Positions 23,001 through 35,100 of a stretch of 64,000 nucleotides of DNA are shown one piece after another. Source of the DNA: Micromussa lordhowensis (lineage: Eukaryota; Cnidaria; Anthozoa; Scleractinia; Lobophylliidae); contig OZ026600.1 in NCBI GenBank assembly GCA_964020085.1, positions 37,937,919 to 38,001,918 of the forward strand, written 5' to 3'. The translations under genes were made by a program, and so were the position numbers. The notes below the pieces were generated by a model. It was not told the DNA's origin and searched no databases. It was given only the letters and a program-made list of their open reading frames with translations. Positions within the stretch are counted from its first letter, which is position 1, and every line of letters starts with the position of its first letter.

Positions 23001-24415
23001 TGCCATCCAAACAGATGGGTAAAAACATCCAATGACAACCTTGGTTTCCGTGGTTCTTTGCTGTCCACCTTACCATGAACATGACTCAAATGTTCGCGCT
23101 GAATACAAATTGCCACATTAGCAATGTCTTCAAGGGTCCAGACTTTTTGATCGGCTTTCCTAAGTTTGATCTGAGAAATGAAATCTGTCATTATGTTTTC
23201 AATGCTGTTTCCATCATTACAAACAACCAAGCTGACAAGGGCTTTCACATTACCAGAGCTGCAATATGCATGGTCTTCAAAGACCCTGAACACAGTGAAG
23301 ACTTCCTTGCTGTTGGAGAGGGACATCAATGGTGTTACATTCAGAGCAAAAGCTCTTGGGTGGCTTGCACCTTCCTTGTACATGTTGGACCATTGCCCTT
23401 CCAGAGCTTCTGGCACGATTTCCTGTCTTCTCAATGTAATGACAACACCCTCGCAGCCAGCTAGAGGATCAACAGGTTTTGTTGTAAAAGGACTGGTATC
23501 ACCCAGTGCTATGGACTTGTCAGCTAATTTGTCATTCTGATTTCTCGCTCGACGTTTCTTTACTTTTAGCTTTGGTGATTGATTGTTTTTAATATCATCT
23601 CTGGCATCCAGAAGCGACCATCCCGCCTTGATTTGAGCTAAGAACTCCAGATGTGTTTCTTTCATTTCCTTGTTACCTTCAACATAGATACATTTCCTTT
23701 GCAGCTGATTCTGTTCACGCTGTTTCCAAGCCATGCTCTGTGAAGTGCTGCTTCCATGACAACCAGAATAAGCTTCTGATGAGGATTTAGGAGACAAGTT
23801 TATCAATGCTTCTAAATCCAGTCTGAGTGAGCTGTCTGTAATCTGCTCACTAAAATCCTCCTCTTCTTCAAAGTCGGAGTACTCAATTTCACTCATGTCG
23901 TCACAATCATCTTCGAGGATTGAGCTGGTGCAATAATTTTTCTTTCTTTTCCCGAGGTGACTTGCGGGTCTCTTGGTGCTCTTATCTCTTGATCCCGAGG
24001 GCTGCGGGTAGACCACCTCGTAGTGGGTTTTCGTCTCTTTACTATCTCCAAGAAGATCTTTAGCCTGTGCAAACTTACGCTTGGGTTTACGAAAAGTGCC
24101 GCTCTTTGAATTGAAAACGGAGACGCAGTCTGCCTTGCCACGCTGGTTTCTTGTATACCGCTCAACTAAAACGACTCCTTCGCGATCTTCGAATCCAACA
24201 GAGCTTGCCTTGATTACCTCAGGAAGAAGCCAGCGATTTTGTTTGCCTAACGAGTAGGTGAAGGCATCTTTTTCATCTTGATCTCCTTTACTGGAACAAT
24301 AAGCATCTGTCAAATGAATCAGAAGTCCCTCAGATCTGTTTCCTCTGGATTGAACGAAGTGAGAGCGATGGGTTTTACCATTGCGAGCTCCAGATTTTCC
24401 ACGTTTCCACTCCAT
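20026..24415 (-). CDS. RBR (Ariadne-type) E3 ubiquitin ligase, copy A
   Basis: Two exons, complement of 22852-24415 and 20026-21170, join in phase 1 to give about 902 aa. Residues 1-505 match no domain I know, with an acidic EEEED stretch and a basic KKRRARN patch. RING1 starts at about 511 with ECEIC; its remaining ligands (CSHQFCSEC, CPGYEC) lie after the intron. The IBR has CVCGTMWCFKC, and RING2 has CPSC followed by GCDHMTC. The cysteine of HMTC (about residue 709) aligns with the catalytic, ubiquitin-accepting cysteine of HHARI-type ligases. The C-terminal 160 residues are helical and resemble an Ariadne domain, which autoinhibits RBR ligases. The intron (donor gtaagg, acceptor tttcag) holds a fold-back element. 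The start ATG has G at -3 and +4. The nearest relative is the divergently transcribed copy B. Confidence 0.88.
22451..22640. mobile_element. Fold-back MITE in RBR copy A intron
   Basis: agaaatagaatacatg, then tttctatcgagttatagaaa, is mirrored at the right by tttctataactcgatagga and acatgttttctatttct. A related copy lies at 52393-52530, and a lone arm occurs at 22752-22776. Confidence 0.7.
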
Positions 24416-25448
24416 AACAGAACTGGTTCACTACTTAGCCGTTGTCTATAAACTGTATATCTTTTTCACCTAATGGAAACAACTGAGAACTGATAGGAGG
24501 CTCGTTCGTTCTTGTTTTATACCTGGGAGCCATTGTGTATTTCTTTCCGGTGGTGCAACCTCATTTACCATTTATAAGCATAGCTGTGATTGGCTCAGGT
24601 CATCCTGTCCACTTATATCATCCGTTTTATATTACTGAAAAATACCGGGCTATTTTTAGACTTTTGCGTGACATTTTTAGGTAATGCACAGGATAACGCA
24701 GTACCAGAAGGTTGTTGGTTTACAGATCTTTACAAGCAAGAAATCCCTGCGTGCGCGTTTTTTCAATTCCACGCCCTTCTCCATTTCAAAAAGCTAAGTT
24801 ATCGTTGCAGGCGTTAACGGGGAAGGGGTAGGAAGGGACAAAAGCGAGGGAGAAGTCCCCCTCGTGTCATCCGCGCTTTCCCCCCACCCCCCTCTCCTTT
24901 TAACGCCTGCCACGCAGGCTAAGCTCGGTTAAAGCTAAGTAGAACTAAGTATTGTCCTCGGGTAAACAAGCTGGCGTAGTTGTGGTACTTGACACTTTCA
25001 GGAGCCCATTACATGACACTTCTCTGATAAGACATTCACACCTAACTTCCTCCCCAACCTAGTTCAGTGTTGTGAGCTTGGTCTGTTCGATTTTTAATTT
25101 TGTTCCTATGACACAGAAGGTAGCGCTCTTTGAAGCTCGCAGAGTAGAATGCGTGGGACTAGGAACGAAGTTGGTGCTGTACAAAACTCTTTGGTCTAAA
25201 AATAAATTTCTTACTCGATAATTCGAATCTTTTGATTGGACATGAAACTTCACAGCCAATCAAAGACTCTCTTTCATAAAAGCTTCGGCATTTTCTCTTT
25301 ATTGCACCACTATTACTAACGGTGATATTATTAGAAATTTTGCTAAGCAATGTTAATGGCTTTTCAGGGTTATAAAAGATGCCACTTTTCTCTATACAGC
25401 AATTCCTTGTTTAGAGACAACGGATAAACAGTAAAATAGATCGCCACC
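24416..25448. promoter_or_regulatory. Shared intergenic region of the divergent RBR pair
   Basis: 1,033 bp separate the two start codons. On the minus strand, TATAAAA lies at 24515-24521, about 100 bp before copy A's ATG. On the plus strand, TATAAAA lies at 25371-25377, about 75 bp before copy B's ATG. Each gene thus appears to have its own core promoter. A fold-back element at 24803-24920 sits between them. Coordinated expression is an inference. Confidence 0.5.
24803..24920. mobile_element. Fold-back element between the divergent genes
   Basis: cgttgcaggcgttaa at the left pairs with ttaacgcctgccacg at the right. The interior arms are G-rich (ggggaaggggtagg) and C-rich (cccccacccccctctcc). 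Confidence 0.6.
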
Positions 25449-28400
25449 ATGGTTTGGAAAACTGGCAAATTCGGAGTGAACAACGGCAGAACCGTTCGTT
25501 CCAAGCGAACTCCTTGCAAAAGATCAGAAGGACTTTTAATTCAAACTACAGCGTTCAGAGAAGGGAGCTGCGACGAAGGAGAGGTCGAGACTATTACCTT
25601 CTCGTTAGGAAAACAGAATCGGTGGCTTCTTCCAGAAGTAATCAAGGAAAACTCCATTGAAGTCGAGAAAGACGAAGTTGTTTTGATTGAGAGATGCACG
25701 AACGACAAACACGATCGACCAGACTGCAGAACAACTCGAAAATCCAAAGGAAAGTTTGCCCGAGCTAACGATCTGCTAAGTGGCATTGAAGAGATGAAAA
25801 CGCGATACGAAGTATCTTATCCTCATCCGTCGGGTTCATGGCAAAATGAAAAACAATGGAGGAGACAGGCTAAACATCTTGGCGCAAGGAAGAAAAATTC
25901 CTTCCCCAACTGGAACTTTGAAATGGAGTTTGAAGAGATCAAGGAACCAGATCTCTCTTGTCATGAAACTGATGAAGATTTCAGTGAACAGTTTTATACA
26001 AGCAGCAGTGACAGATCTGTAACACTTGACTTAGGATTGCTTTTGAAGAATTCTACACAAAAGAAGCAAAAATGCAGTGCAAAGACTAAAACATCATGGC
26101 AAATGAAAGAAACTGAAGAAAGCAAAGGTTTTGCCTTGAGTAAAGGAGAGTGCATTTACATTGAGAGTGGTGACGACAGGTACGATGCACATCATGAGCT
26201 TTTAGCTCAGATTCAGGAAATATCATATGATTATAATCTTTATGATGCAGAAGAATGGACTGGAGGGGATGTTTGGTATTTGCAAGGAAGAGGGGGACAG
26301 CGTGGAAGAGGAGGGCGTGGAAGGCGAGGGCGTGGAAGAGGAAGAGGTGGTGTCCAACACTACATACCCAATCAGACATTGCCATCTGCTTTCTCAGAAA
26401 CTTCAGAACCTTCTACAAAATTCACAGAACTCTCAGTAGAAGATTCATATGAAGAGTTTGCTTCTGTTGTTCTAACCCGCACAGAAACCAATCCGACTTT
26501 GCTGAGGGAACGATGGGGTGAAAAATACAAGGAAGCTACAAGCTTACCAAGAGCTTTCATTCTGAATACAACACCTAATACCAGTCAGTACAGTGGAGGA
26601 GAAATTTGTGTTCTGTTCCAGCTTGACTGCATGAAACATGATACAAGAAAGGTGAATGCTCGGGTAAGCACAGTTGTCATCTGCAATGAGGAAGGTATGC
26701 ATGAATCAGTCCTGGCAGCATTCATTTCTAAGATCAAGGCCAGGAGTGCCGAGGCAGACATATGCAGCCTAGAAGAAGTTGTGAACATTGCTAACAGCTG
26801 TTTTTATCTAAACACTGACAATAATGCTGACGAATCTAAACCAAGGCAACCAAAACTGTCTCTGGATGTATTTGCCAAACTGTTTGGATGGAATTCCAAG
26901 GCCCTTTCATTGAATAGAGCACAGCGAGAGGTGAAAATATGCCTGACAGACAAAGAGAAACGCCAGTCTGAAAATGCTCATACAGTCGTACCCACATTAA
27001 GAGCTGATCACTCTCAACGGGAGTGTGGAATATGTTTCATGGAATTCCTGTCTGATGGTAAGCAACGTGTATGCACACAATACTTTATTAACCACATTTG
27101 GCTCAGGAAGTGATTATGTGCTTTCCTTTCAATTACAATTGTTCCCCTTAAAAAGTATTTAGTACCAAGTGAGCCGAAAGCATAAATACCGATTGGAACC
27201 AAACTGCTTGAAAAATATTACTGAAATTTTAGCACAGGATATTGGAATTAACTAATTACCACATTATATTAATCTGCAGATTAGAGCAGCTTTGACTTGA
27301 GTGCAAAAAACATTATTTTTGGTATTGGCTTTACATTGTCATCTTAAGTTATTGTTAAGCAATTAGCAAGTAAAAAGACTTGGATCACTATTTCACCCGA
27401 TCAGAACTTAAGCCATTGCATGCAAGTATTTTCCTGTACTTCATGCTAGGTGTTATATTTGCTTTGAGTTAAGATCAGATGAGTGGATTGTTCATGGGAG
27501 TGTTTATTTGTAGTAAAAAATAGCTTTGAGCAATTTTTAAAAGACGATAACAGAGTTATTTTGAAAAGTCTGCTGGACTTTTTTAAGTTTTAACATCAAT
27601 TCAATTCAGTTCTTATAATTACACTGTACTGGGCATTTAAATACAGTTTTTAATACAAAAACAACACATGTAGGTAAAGTAAATGAAAATAGTAAAAACT
27701 TTTAGAGCCATAAGGAAATATACATATAATATATATGTGAATGGTGGCCAAAGTAGCAAGAGCTTTCTGGTTGCCAACTGCCTTGGTCAAGGAAAAAAAA
27801 TTACTTCAGCGTAAACTACAATAGATCTACATGTAGGTACATTCACACTTATATTAAACCAAACATGAAATTAAAACATGGCAGCAGCAAAATCAAGTTT
27901 AATTATTCACTCAATGACATTTTGTTGCATGGGTAAATGCCTTAAACACAATCTTGTTCATTCCTAATTTGTTATATCACTCTTTTTATACCTTCAGTAC
28001 ACATAAATAGTAATTTTAACAAAGCTGAAGCATTGTGCATAAGCTCCATACTGCAATGAAAATACATGTACACTGCATGTCTCTCAAGTCTTGGGCATAA
28101 CTTTTCAAGTTATGCCCATGATATTGTCCCTTGTAATCTGTCCTCTGTCTGATGTCAAATTCTGTAATGTCACCATGACTTATTTAGTCCTGACAGTCCC
28201 AAATGTTGTGAAGCTTACTTTCTTGGTGACGCTTTCATTGTAGGCCATTCCCCTGCCAGTTGGGTCCTAAACCGTGCACGTGCATTGTCTATTTTGAAAT
28301 ACTGGTTGTTCTTTTTCTTATTGACTGACATTGCACCCAACCGTGCATAGCATAAGAGCTTCTTGAACGACTGCCAATGATTACAGGTTTATTCTTTCTT

Positions 28401-29619
28401 TTTTTTAATTTTTCTAATGTTACAAATATGTGCTGTGATACTTTCAGATATCAATTTGATCCCCTGTCACACTTCCCTGAATGCTTGTGGTCACCAGTTC
28501 TGCAACAGTTGCTGGAGGGCTCACCTGAAGACCTTGATTGGACGTGGAAATACTGAGCTGCAGTGTCCTGGACATGAATGCAGCTCAACAGTTGATGATG
28601 TCACCTTGATGTCCCTTGTGCCGTCACTGTATGGAAGACATCTGGCAAAGAGACTTGATACATTCCTGGAGATGGACCCAGAGTGGAAGTGGTGTCCTGC
28701 AGACCAGTGCAAGTTGGTGATCAAGGCAACTTCATCACAGGGCACCTCAGGGAGTCACCTCACTTCACTAGATGCTGTCCAGCCAGTCCCAGTGGTATGT
28801 GCCTGTGGTACCTTGTGGTGCTTCAAGTGCCAAGAAGATGCGCACTGGCCTGCGACATGTGATGAGGCTCGCATCTTTAGACAGAGAAATGAAGGCTATG
28901 CCAAAATGATTATAAACAGCCAAAGTACTTCATTAGTCACAAGTGTCAATGTCAAGAATTGTCCATTTTGCCGCTATCCAATAGAAAAAGGTCCTGGCTG
29001 TAACCACATGGTTTGTGGTTTGTGCAGTGAGGAATTCTGCTGGTGGTGCTTGCAAAAGTGGGATTGTGTTCATGTTTGTGAAGCCAAACACCAGGTGATG
29101 AAAAGAGAGGTGGAGCTACCAGTGGATACAAAACACTTAAAGTCCTATGAATACTTAGCCGTGACAAGCCGAATTGCCAGATCAGCAGCCCTGATAAATA
29201 AGGTGAACAAGAAACTGGACAGACTTGAACAATCAATAAAGATTTATGGGACATTGTCATTTAAAGTAAAAGAGTACAGACCATGGGTTGGTCGTGCTAA
29301 AAGGCAAATGAATCACTTCACTGAGAACAACAGAGTCCAAGATTTGAGAGAAGTGTTCAGTTTTAAATTTCAGGCGTTGCTTGCCTTGGAGGGTTTGGCG
29401 ATTGTGTTGAGCTTCATGAGAGACTCTCCCAATAAAAGACTTGCATGGGAATTTGATAGGCTGCTGTTCATTGTAGAGAGATTGAGTGAAACACTGCAGG
29501 ACTTGAACACCTGTGTCAACCAAGGAACATTAGAGAAATTGAAACATTTCGTAGCATGTGGCAAGGAATGCCTGTTTGTCATTGACAGGAGAAGAAAACA
29601 ATTCACAAAGTGCCACTGA
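25449..29619 (+). CDS. RBR (Ariadne-type) E3 ubiquitin ligase, copy B
   Basis: Exons 25449-27057 and 28448-29619 join in phase 1 to give about 926 aa. The ATG sits in an ideal context (gccaccATGG). The N-terminal half shares blocks with copy A, for example SLGKQNRWLLPEVI and EGLLI, and is otherwise unrecognised. At about residues 278-300 there is an RGG box (GRGGQRGRGGRGRRGRGRG) that copy A lacks; such boxes often bind RNA or are arginine-methylated. RING1 begins ECGIC (about 524), the IBR has CACGTLWCFKC, and RING2 has CPFC and GCNHMVC, whose last cysteine (about 725) is the expected catalytic residue. An Ariadne-like helical C-terminus follows. The intron falls at the same codon position in RING1 as in copy A, so the pair arose by duplication after that intron existed. 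Confidence 0.9.
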
Positions 29620-29852
29620 GTGAACTGACAAAGAAACTGTGATATTCATTTTGATAACTTATCATTTTATATTCAAACGTTATGCATCCTGTGACTAAAT
29701 ACTAAGACTATTCTGGGATTTCTTTCTTTGTTTTAATCAATATGACTTGTAAATACTGTACAAATTATATAATATTTATGGAATAATGGTGTTGTGTTAT
29801 TTGAATTTACTTTTTCTCAGTCTGGGAGGTGTCTGTAATTGCAGACACTATG

Positions 29853-30018
29853 TTGTAGGTCAAAATTAAATTCAGGTTAAAATGATTTTAACCTACATTG
29901 TAGTTTGATTCTCAATTTCCTTTGTCTCCTAACCCTAATTATTCGTGATCTACGAATATATTAGGGTTAGGACACAAAGGCATTTCATTTTAACCTGAAT
30001 TTCATTTTGACCTACGAC
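29853..30018. mobile_element. Fold-back MITE, copy 1 of a two-copy family
   Basis: Arms ttgtaggtcaaaattaaatt and caggttaaaatga are mirrored by tcattttaacctgaattt and cattttgacctacgaca. An inner pair around ctaaccctaatt and attagggttag also folds. The second copy is at 34161-34316. Confidence 0.75.
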
Positions 30019-30482
30019 ATGTACAGTCTGACAGTTAGCCTGTGTGTGCAGGGGTTCAAAGGGGAGTCCATACTCTGACACCTTTTCAAGAATTTTATTG
30101 ACAGAAAAAGGTAACCTCTGCATATACCTTCCACAGAAAAAGAAAATGGTACCCCTTTCACCTAGCTACAGTAGACATTTTAATATTTAACTTTTATACT
30201 TGGACGAAGCAGCCACTTTTAGGCTCGCAAGTACGAGGCTCTTTAAACACCTAGATGAAGTTTTTTCTCCTAACCTTATACTTGAAACTGTGGAAACCCT
30301 TGGTTACCCTTTTGTATACCTCCAGCCTGAATTGGGTAGCTCTTCCTTGCATTTTCCATTATTGGGACTTTACCAGGAGGCTGTGTTGGCACTGTTACAG
30401 CCTGAGTACAACCAAATAAATAATACACAACAAATGCTAGTAAACACGACTTACTCTACAAACCTTAGGTGGTTGGAAATAG

Positions 30483-30684
30483 ACAAGATAATTTGGTTTT
30501 ATCAACTGGGTTGATAATGTGAATTGTCCACCGTAAAGAGATTCGGAAGCTGACGTTTCGAGCGTTAGCCCTTCGTCGGAGCGAATCCAAAGGGCTAACG
30601 CTCGAAACGTCAGTTTCCGAATTTCTTTACGGTGAACAATTCACATTATCAACCCAGTTGATAAAACCAAATTATCTTGTAATA

Positions 30685-30721
<37 letters not shown>

Positions 30722-30738
30722 TGCCCCCTTTATTCGTT
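30483..30738. mobile_element. Fold-back of Penelope-like terminal sequence plus 3' tail
   Basis: Positions 30483-30680 form a long inverted repeat (acaagataatttggtttta against its complement; gctaacgctcgaaacgtcag in both orientations). It is followed by caccacagtttctttag and aacttgccccctttatt, the same 3' tail seen behind the reverse-transcriptase fragment at 2832. This is a head-to-head remnant of Penelope-like terminal repeats with one tail attached. Confidence 0.6.
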
Positions 30739-30890
30739 TGGAAATAGACAAATTGGCCGTGAGAATGGATGTAGCAAGATTGCACCACACCCACGCTTTT
30801 GACACTCTTCTGTCCACACCGTCTACTCACGTTTGAGTAATTTTAAAAAAGTTACCTCTAATTAAAAACAAATAGGAGTGAGTAGAGTCC

Positions 30891-31090
30891 AATAGGCCCT
30901 TTGCAGGATCCGGTCACATGGTACGGAATAAATTACGCTGGGACGCAAATGACGCAGTGGGACTTCCAAAACAAAGGAACTCCTACCAGTCCAGCCCGAC
31001 TTTCCTTTGTTTAGGAAGTCCCACTGCGTCATTTGCGTCCCAGCGTAATTTATTCCGTACCATGTGACCGGATCCTGCAAAGGGCCTATT
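30891..31090. mobile_element. 200-bp near-perfect fold-back element
   Basis: It starts aataggccctttgcaggatc and ends with the exact inverse. The arms of roughly 77 bp, including catggtacggaataaatt and tgggacgcaaatgacgc, are almost identical. The loop is about 45 nt. Transcription across it would yield a long double-stranded hairpin. Confidence 0.8.
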
Positions 31091-32116
31091 TGAACTGCAA
31101 TCAAACGAGTGATTATTGAAACTCAGACGACTGCGTAGCGGCCTACCGGGAGCCTGGTTTGTTTATTAATTACGAGTATGATCAGTGAATGACAGGGGTC
31201 TGTGTATCATTAAAGACCTAAACAAAATTGAAAAAGACGAGTTTGTATACCTTCCATTTATCATCTCAATGACAAAAGTTTGATGAGTAATTTCTTAGAG
31301 TTCGATTTTGAAATAAAATCTAATGATAAAAAAGTATATATATTTTGTTCCATTCTACCGTTCGTGACATTTTTGACTATTTTTTACTAGCACATGAAAA
31401 TGAATGACCTCGGAAAGTCGAAACATCGTGATCTTTTATCGTTAGTTCTTATCGCAAAATGACAAAATTGACAGGGAAAAAGTCATTTCTGAAAGGTTTT
31501 GAAATTGTAGGTGAGAAGAATTCAGTGACAATCAGCTGGGACCAACAAAAACGCGCGCGCCACGCAAACTACGCTCTTGCTCCGCCTTATAATATGGTGA
31601 AAAAATGGGCGTGTATTTTGTCCGTTATGATTGGCTATGATCTCAGACATTTTATTTTGTCCGTGACTGTGTTCATGAGCGTTGGTTTGGGTTCAAAGAG
31701 TAGAATTTTAAACTTTTCTGAAGATCTCGTGGTGAAGGTAATAGTTCACTCAGTTGATTGTCACGAGTTTGTTGCCTAATTCTAGTTATAAGAAGAAGCG
31801 TCAACGATTCATCCAAACATTATACGTCTCGCAAAGTTAAACTCACATCTGTGTCGCCATCTCGAGTTGTTTTCGCAACGCCGTCTCGGAGTCCGACTGG
31901 TTTTGAAAGGCTCGGAAATATCCTCAGCTCACAGAGAAAAAGCCCTTCTAAACTTCCGGAAATCTCCACCGGAAGTGGTTGTGGACCTCACGACTGGAAA
32001 TGTTCGTGGGCTCATAATCAGCCTTTGAACTCTGACGGTCACACAAACCAGACACTCAGATCACATCCATTTCAAAGACGAAGGAGGTGTGAAGGAATTC
32101 AGCTCGTGCAAAGGCA

Positions 32117-35100
32117 ATGTTCTCTCTTTTGTGGCTTTTCTATCTTTTTTTGATAAGTGCAGTAGTTGCATTTTTCACCTATGTGCTGTTCTTTCGAAAG
32201 GTGAGTCAATATCAAACCTCATGCCATATATTTCGTGGCAACTTTGTATTCGATCAAAGATTACGCGATCAGCTGAGTTGAGCATGCAGATATACTCAGT
32301 GATATACTTCTACAGAATTTGTACCAACCGACTTTCGCCCTCTTTGATCCTTTGATATTACTTCACAGGGAAGTCTTCAAGACTCAGTATCTGCACAGGA
32401 TAAAGTAAAATTCATAAGGAAGGTTGGTGCCCTGATTTAATTTTTTTTTACCTTATTGCCATATCATCCATCGTGACTCAGGACGTACCTAATCGATATT
32501 TTCGATACTCGATAGAAATCGATCGTAGTCGATCGTAATCGATACTAATTAATCGATTAATATCGGAAATCGATAGAAATCGATCACTCGCGTCTTTGTG
32601 ATTATCGATTTTGATCGATTTCTGTAATTAGCTATCGATTTTATCGATTTGTTCGACAAATATCGAAAAGTAGTAATTGGACGAAGATTCTCTTTCATAA
32701 AGTTCGCAGTTTTACGCTAGAATGAGTCAAAACTCACTCGAACTAATACACAGCAGTCCAAACTGAACTGATAAACTTAACATTCCCTTTACACTTTATT
32801 ATTTAAGAGTGACCATAGGATTTTTATTACTGAAATTTTGAAACTGAAAAGGATTAAAACATAAACACCGCAACTGTTACGAAACTGTCGTTTCCGCTTT
32901 CACAATTAAATTCATGCTTGTTGTTACGATATCTCGAGTCCTCTTCTCGGTCTGTTTCACACACTAATACAACGTTAACATTAACATCTTCCAAACTATA
33001 AACAAGGCACCCGTAACGCAAAGTAACGCTTCCTACAATATATCATTCTTCACGAGTCAGATTAAAGATGTTGTGATGAAAGGTTGTCGTTTGTGTGGTC
33101 AGCGGCTTACAAACCTAGACAAGCACTCCACGGTGCGTAAGCCGCCATGCGTGCTTCCCCATAAGCGCTCGAAAATTACCCTTCTAAATGCTTGGAGAAC
33201 GGACGACAGTTTGCCAGTTTCTACACTTGTGACTCCGGATAGTTACTGCAATTCTGAAAATTCTAGAGTACAAGTGCGCGTAAAAGTTTTCCTTTGATTG
33301 CTTGTTAGTTATCGTTATTCAATAATCGTAAGTACAGCAAAGATCGAGTACACAGTACACAGCACCATAGGACTGCTGGGCTGAAATCTGCTGAAATACA
33401 GCTTTACAGCGGTGATCCTGGTGAAAAAAATAATAATAAAAGTCGCTACCACTGGAGAAAGTTACATATCTTTATCAACGAAGAGGATTCGAAGGTAAGC
33501 TTGAAGGTAAGTGTTATGCAGTGTTATGATAAGATCAGATCGCGTGTTTGATTTTCGATTTCCACCGATGAGACAAAAAATTTGTGATTATCGATTTCAA
33601 TCGATTAAATTGACTAATCAATCGACAAATATCGACTATTATCGAGTATTATCGATTAATCGATTACATTTTCGATGATCGATTTCGATCGATTAGGTAC
33701 GTCCTGCGTGACTGTTTACAGAATTGAAAGCTTAATTTGTAAGCTCGGTAACCATTTGTCATCGTTTTTAAGTTTAAATAACTGTACATAAATTTTCCCA
33801 TTCTTTGCTTAATAATTTTTAGTGACAAAGCTGTGTTATTGCTATAACGAACCATTTTAATGGTTAACAGGTTTTTTTTCAACAAATTATACTTAAGCTT
33901 AATGTAAGTGTTTTATGTCAAAGAAACCTCATTATGTATATTTAAATATTAATAGCCTTCAGCACAGCTGATGTCAACGAGAATCAACAGAAGCAATATT
34001 ATGACCTTGAATTTCACTTGCCAAGTACATGTACTCACTGAACGATATAAAAATTCTACAAAAAATGTCTGTCCTTGCAACTGTAATTATTACTCCTGGA
34101 AAACTCTCACACCTCCAGTTATTGTATATAGCATGCCATTAATCACTCACAGTGTATATGTTGCAGGTCAAAATGAAATTTAGGTGAAAATGATTTTAAC
34201 CTAGTTTGATTCTCAATTTCCTTCGTCTTCTAGCCCTAATTATTTATGATCCATAAAAATTTAGGGTTAAGAGACAAAGGAACTTCATTTTAACCTGAAT
34301 TTTATTTTAACCTGCAAAGTATACGCTCATTATAATATATACTGTGAAATCCTAGGGCTTGGGAGAGTTTTACTGGAAAGTACACCACTAGTTAGTCTCC
34401 TTCGTAGCCGTTATTATGGTCGTCACACAACGCTTCGACCCAAATAACAGCTGTGAAGAAGACTAACCACAAGTAAAAGTCATAGGAAACTTCATCCAGG
34501 ACCAGAGTGCGGCATTTTCCATATCATTCCTCACTAGTGAGGATAGTGATTACAATGTACATCATTTTCACGGTTGCTGCTGGAACAGTCAGTGAAAATG
34601 GCGAGTTATAGGTTTGTCTGGATAATAAAAAGGAAAATTACAAGGCTTGAGGATATGAATTTTATTTTTTGTGTTAGTAACAATATTTTACCCACTTGCT
34701 GCCCTCATTTGTAAAGTATTGTTTTTGCCACTGGTTAAACTCGTCACAAATAAATGAGCTTGGGAACTGGTGCCTACAAGGTTAGGAGGGTGCAAATGCA
34801 ATATGCAGAAGAGAGGTATCCATGGCAACCCTGGATGCAGAAACCACCCCAAAAAGCTGACGCTCACTTGCATCACACTGAAAGATATCAGTGGAAACAA
34901 CCTGACCAAATACTTGCCATATACCCAACATACCAAGAGGGAAGGAGGAGAGAGAGAAAGAATCCTTAAAATAGCTAGTACGAGCTGTCAAATGATCTGC
35001 AACAATCTGCAAACGGAACTGCACATATGGTGCAGTAAAATGCAAAGGCCCTGCAAATCCTGTCCCACCGGTCATGTGCAAGACCACTGGCTGCACTGGT

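Noticed and set aside
30200..30514. 104-codon plus-strand frame
   Set aside because: It runs into the Penelope fold-back, begins at a non-ATG codon, and has no recognisable motif or splice partner.
31758..32153. 131-codon plus-strand frame upstream of the START gene
   Set aside because: It overlaps the chosen START ATG in another frame, shows no domain, and ends within exon 1; more likely 5' UTR sequence.
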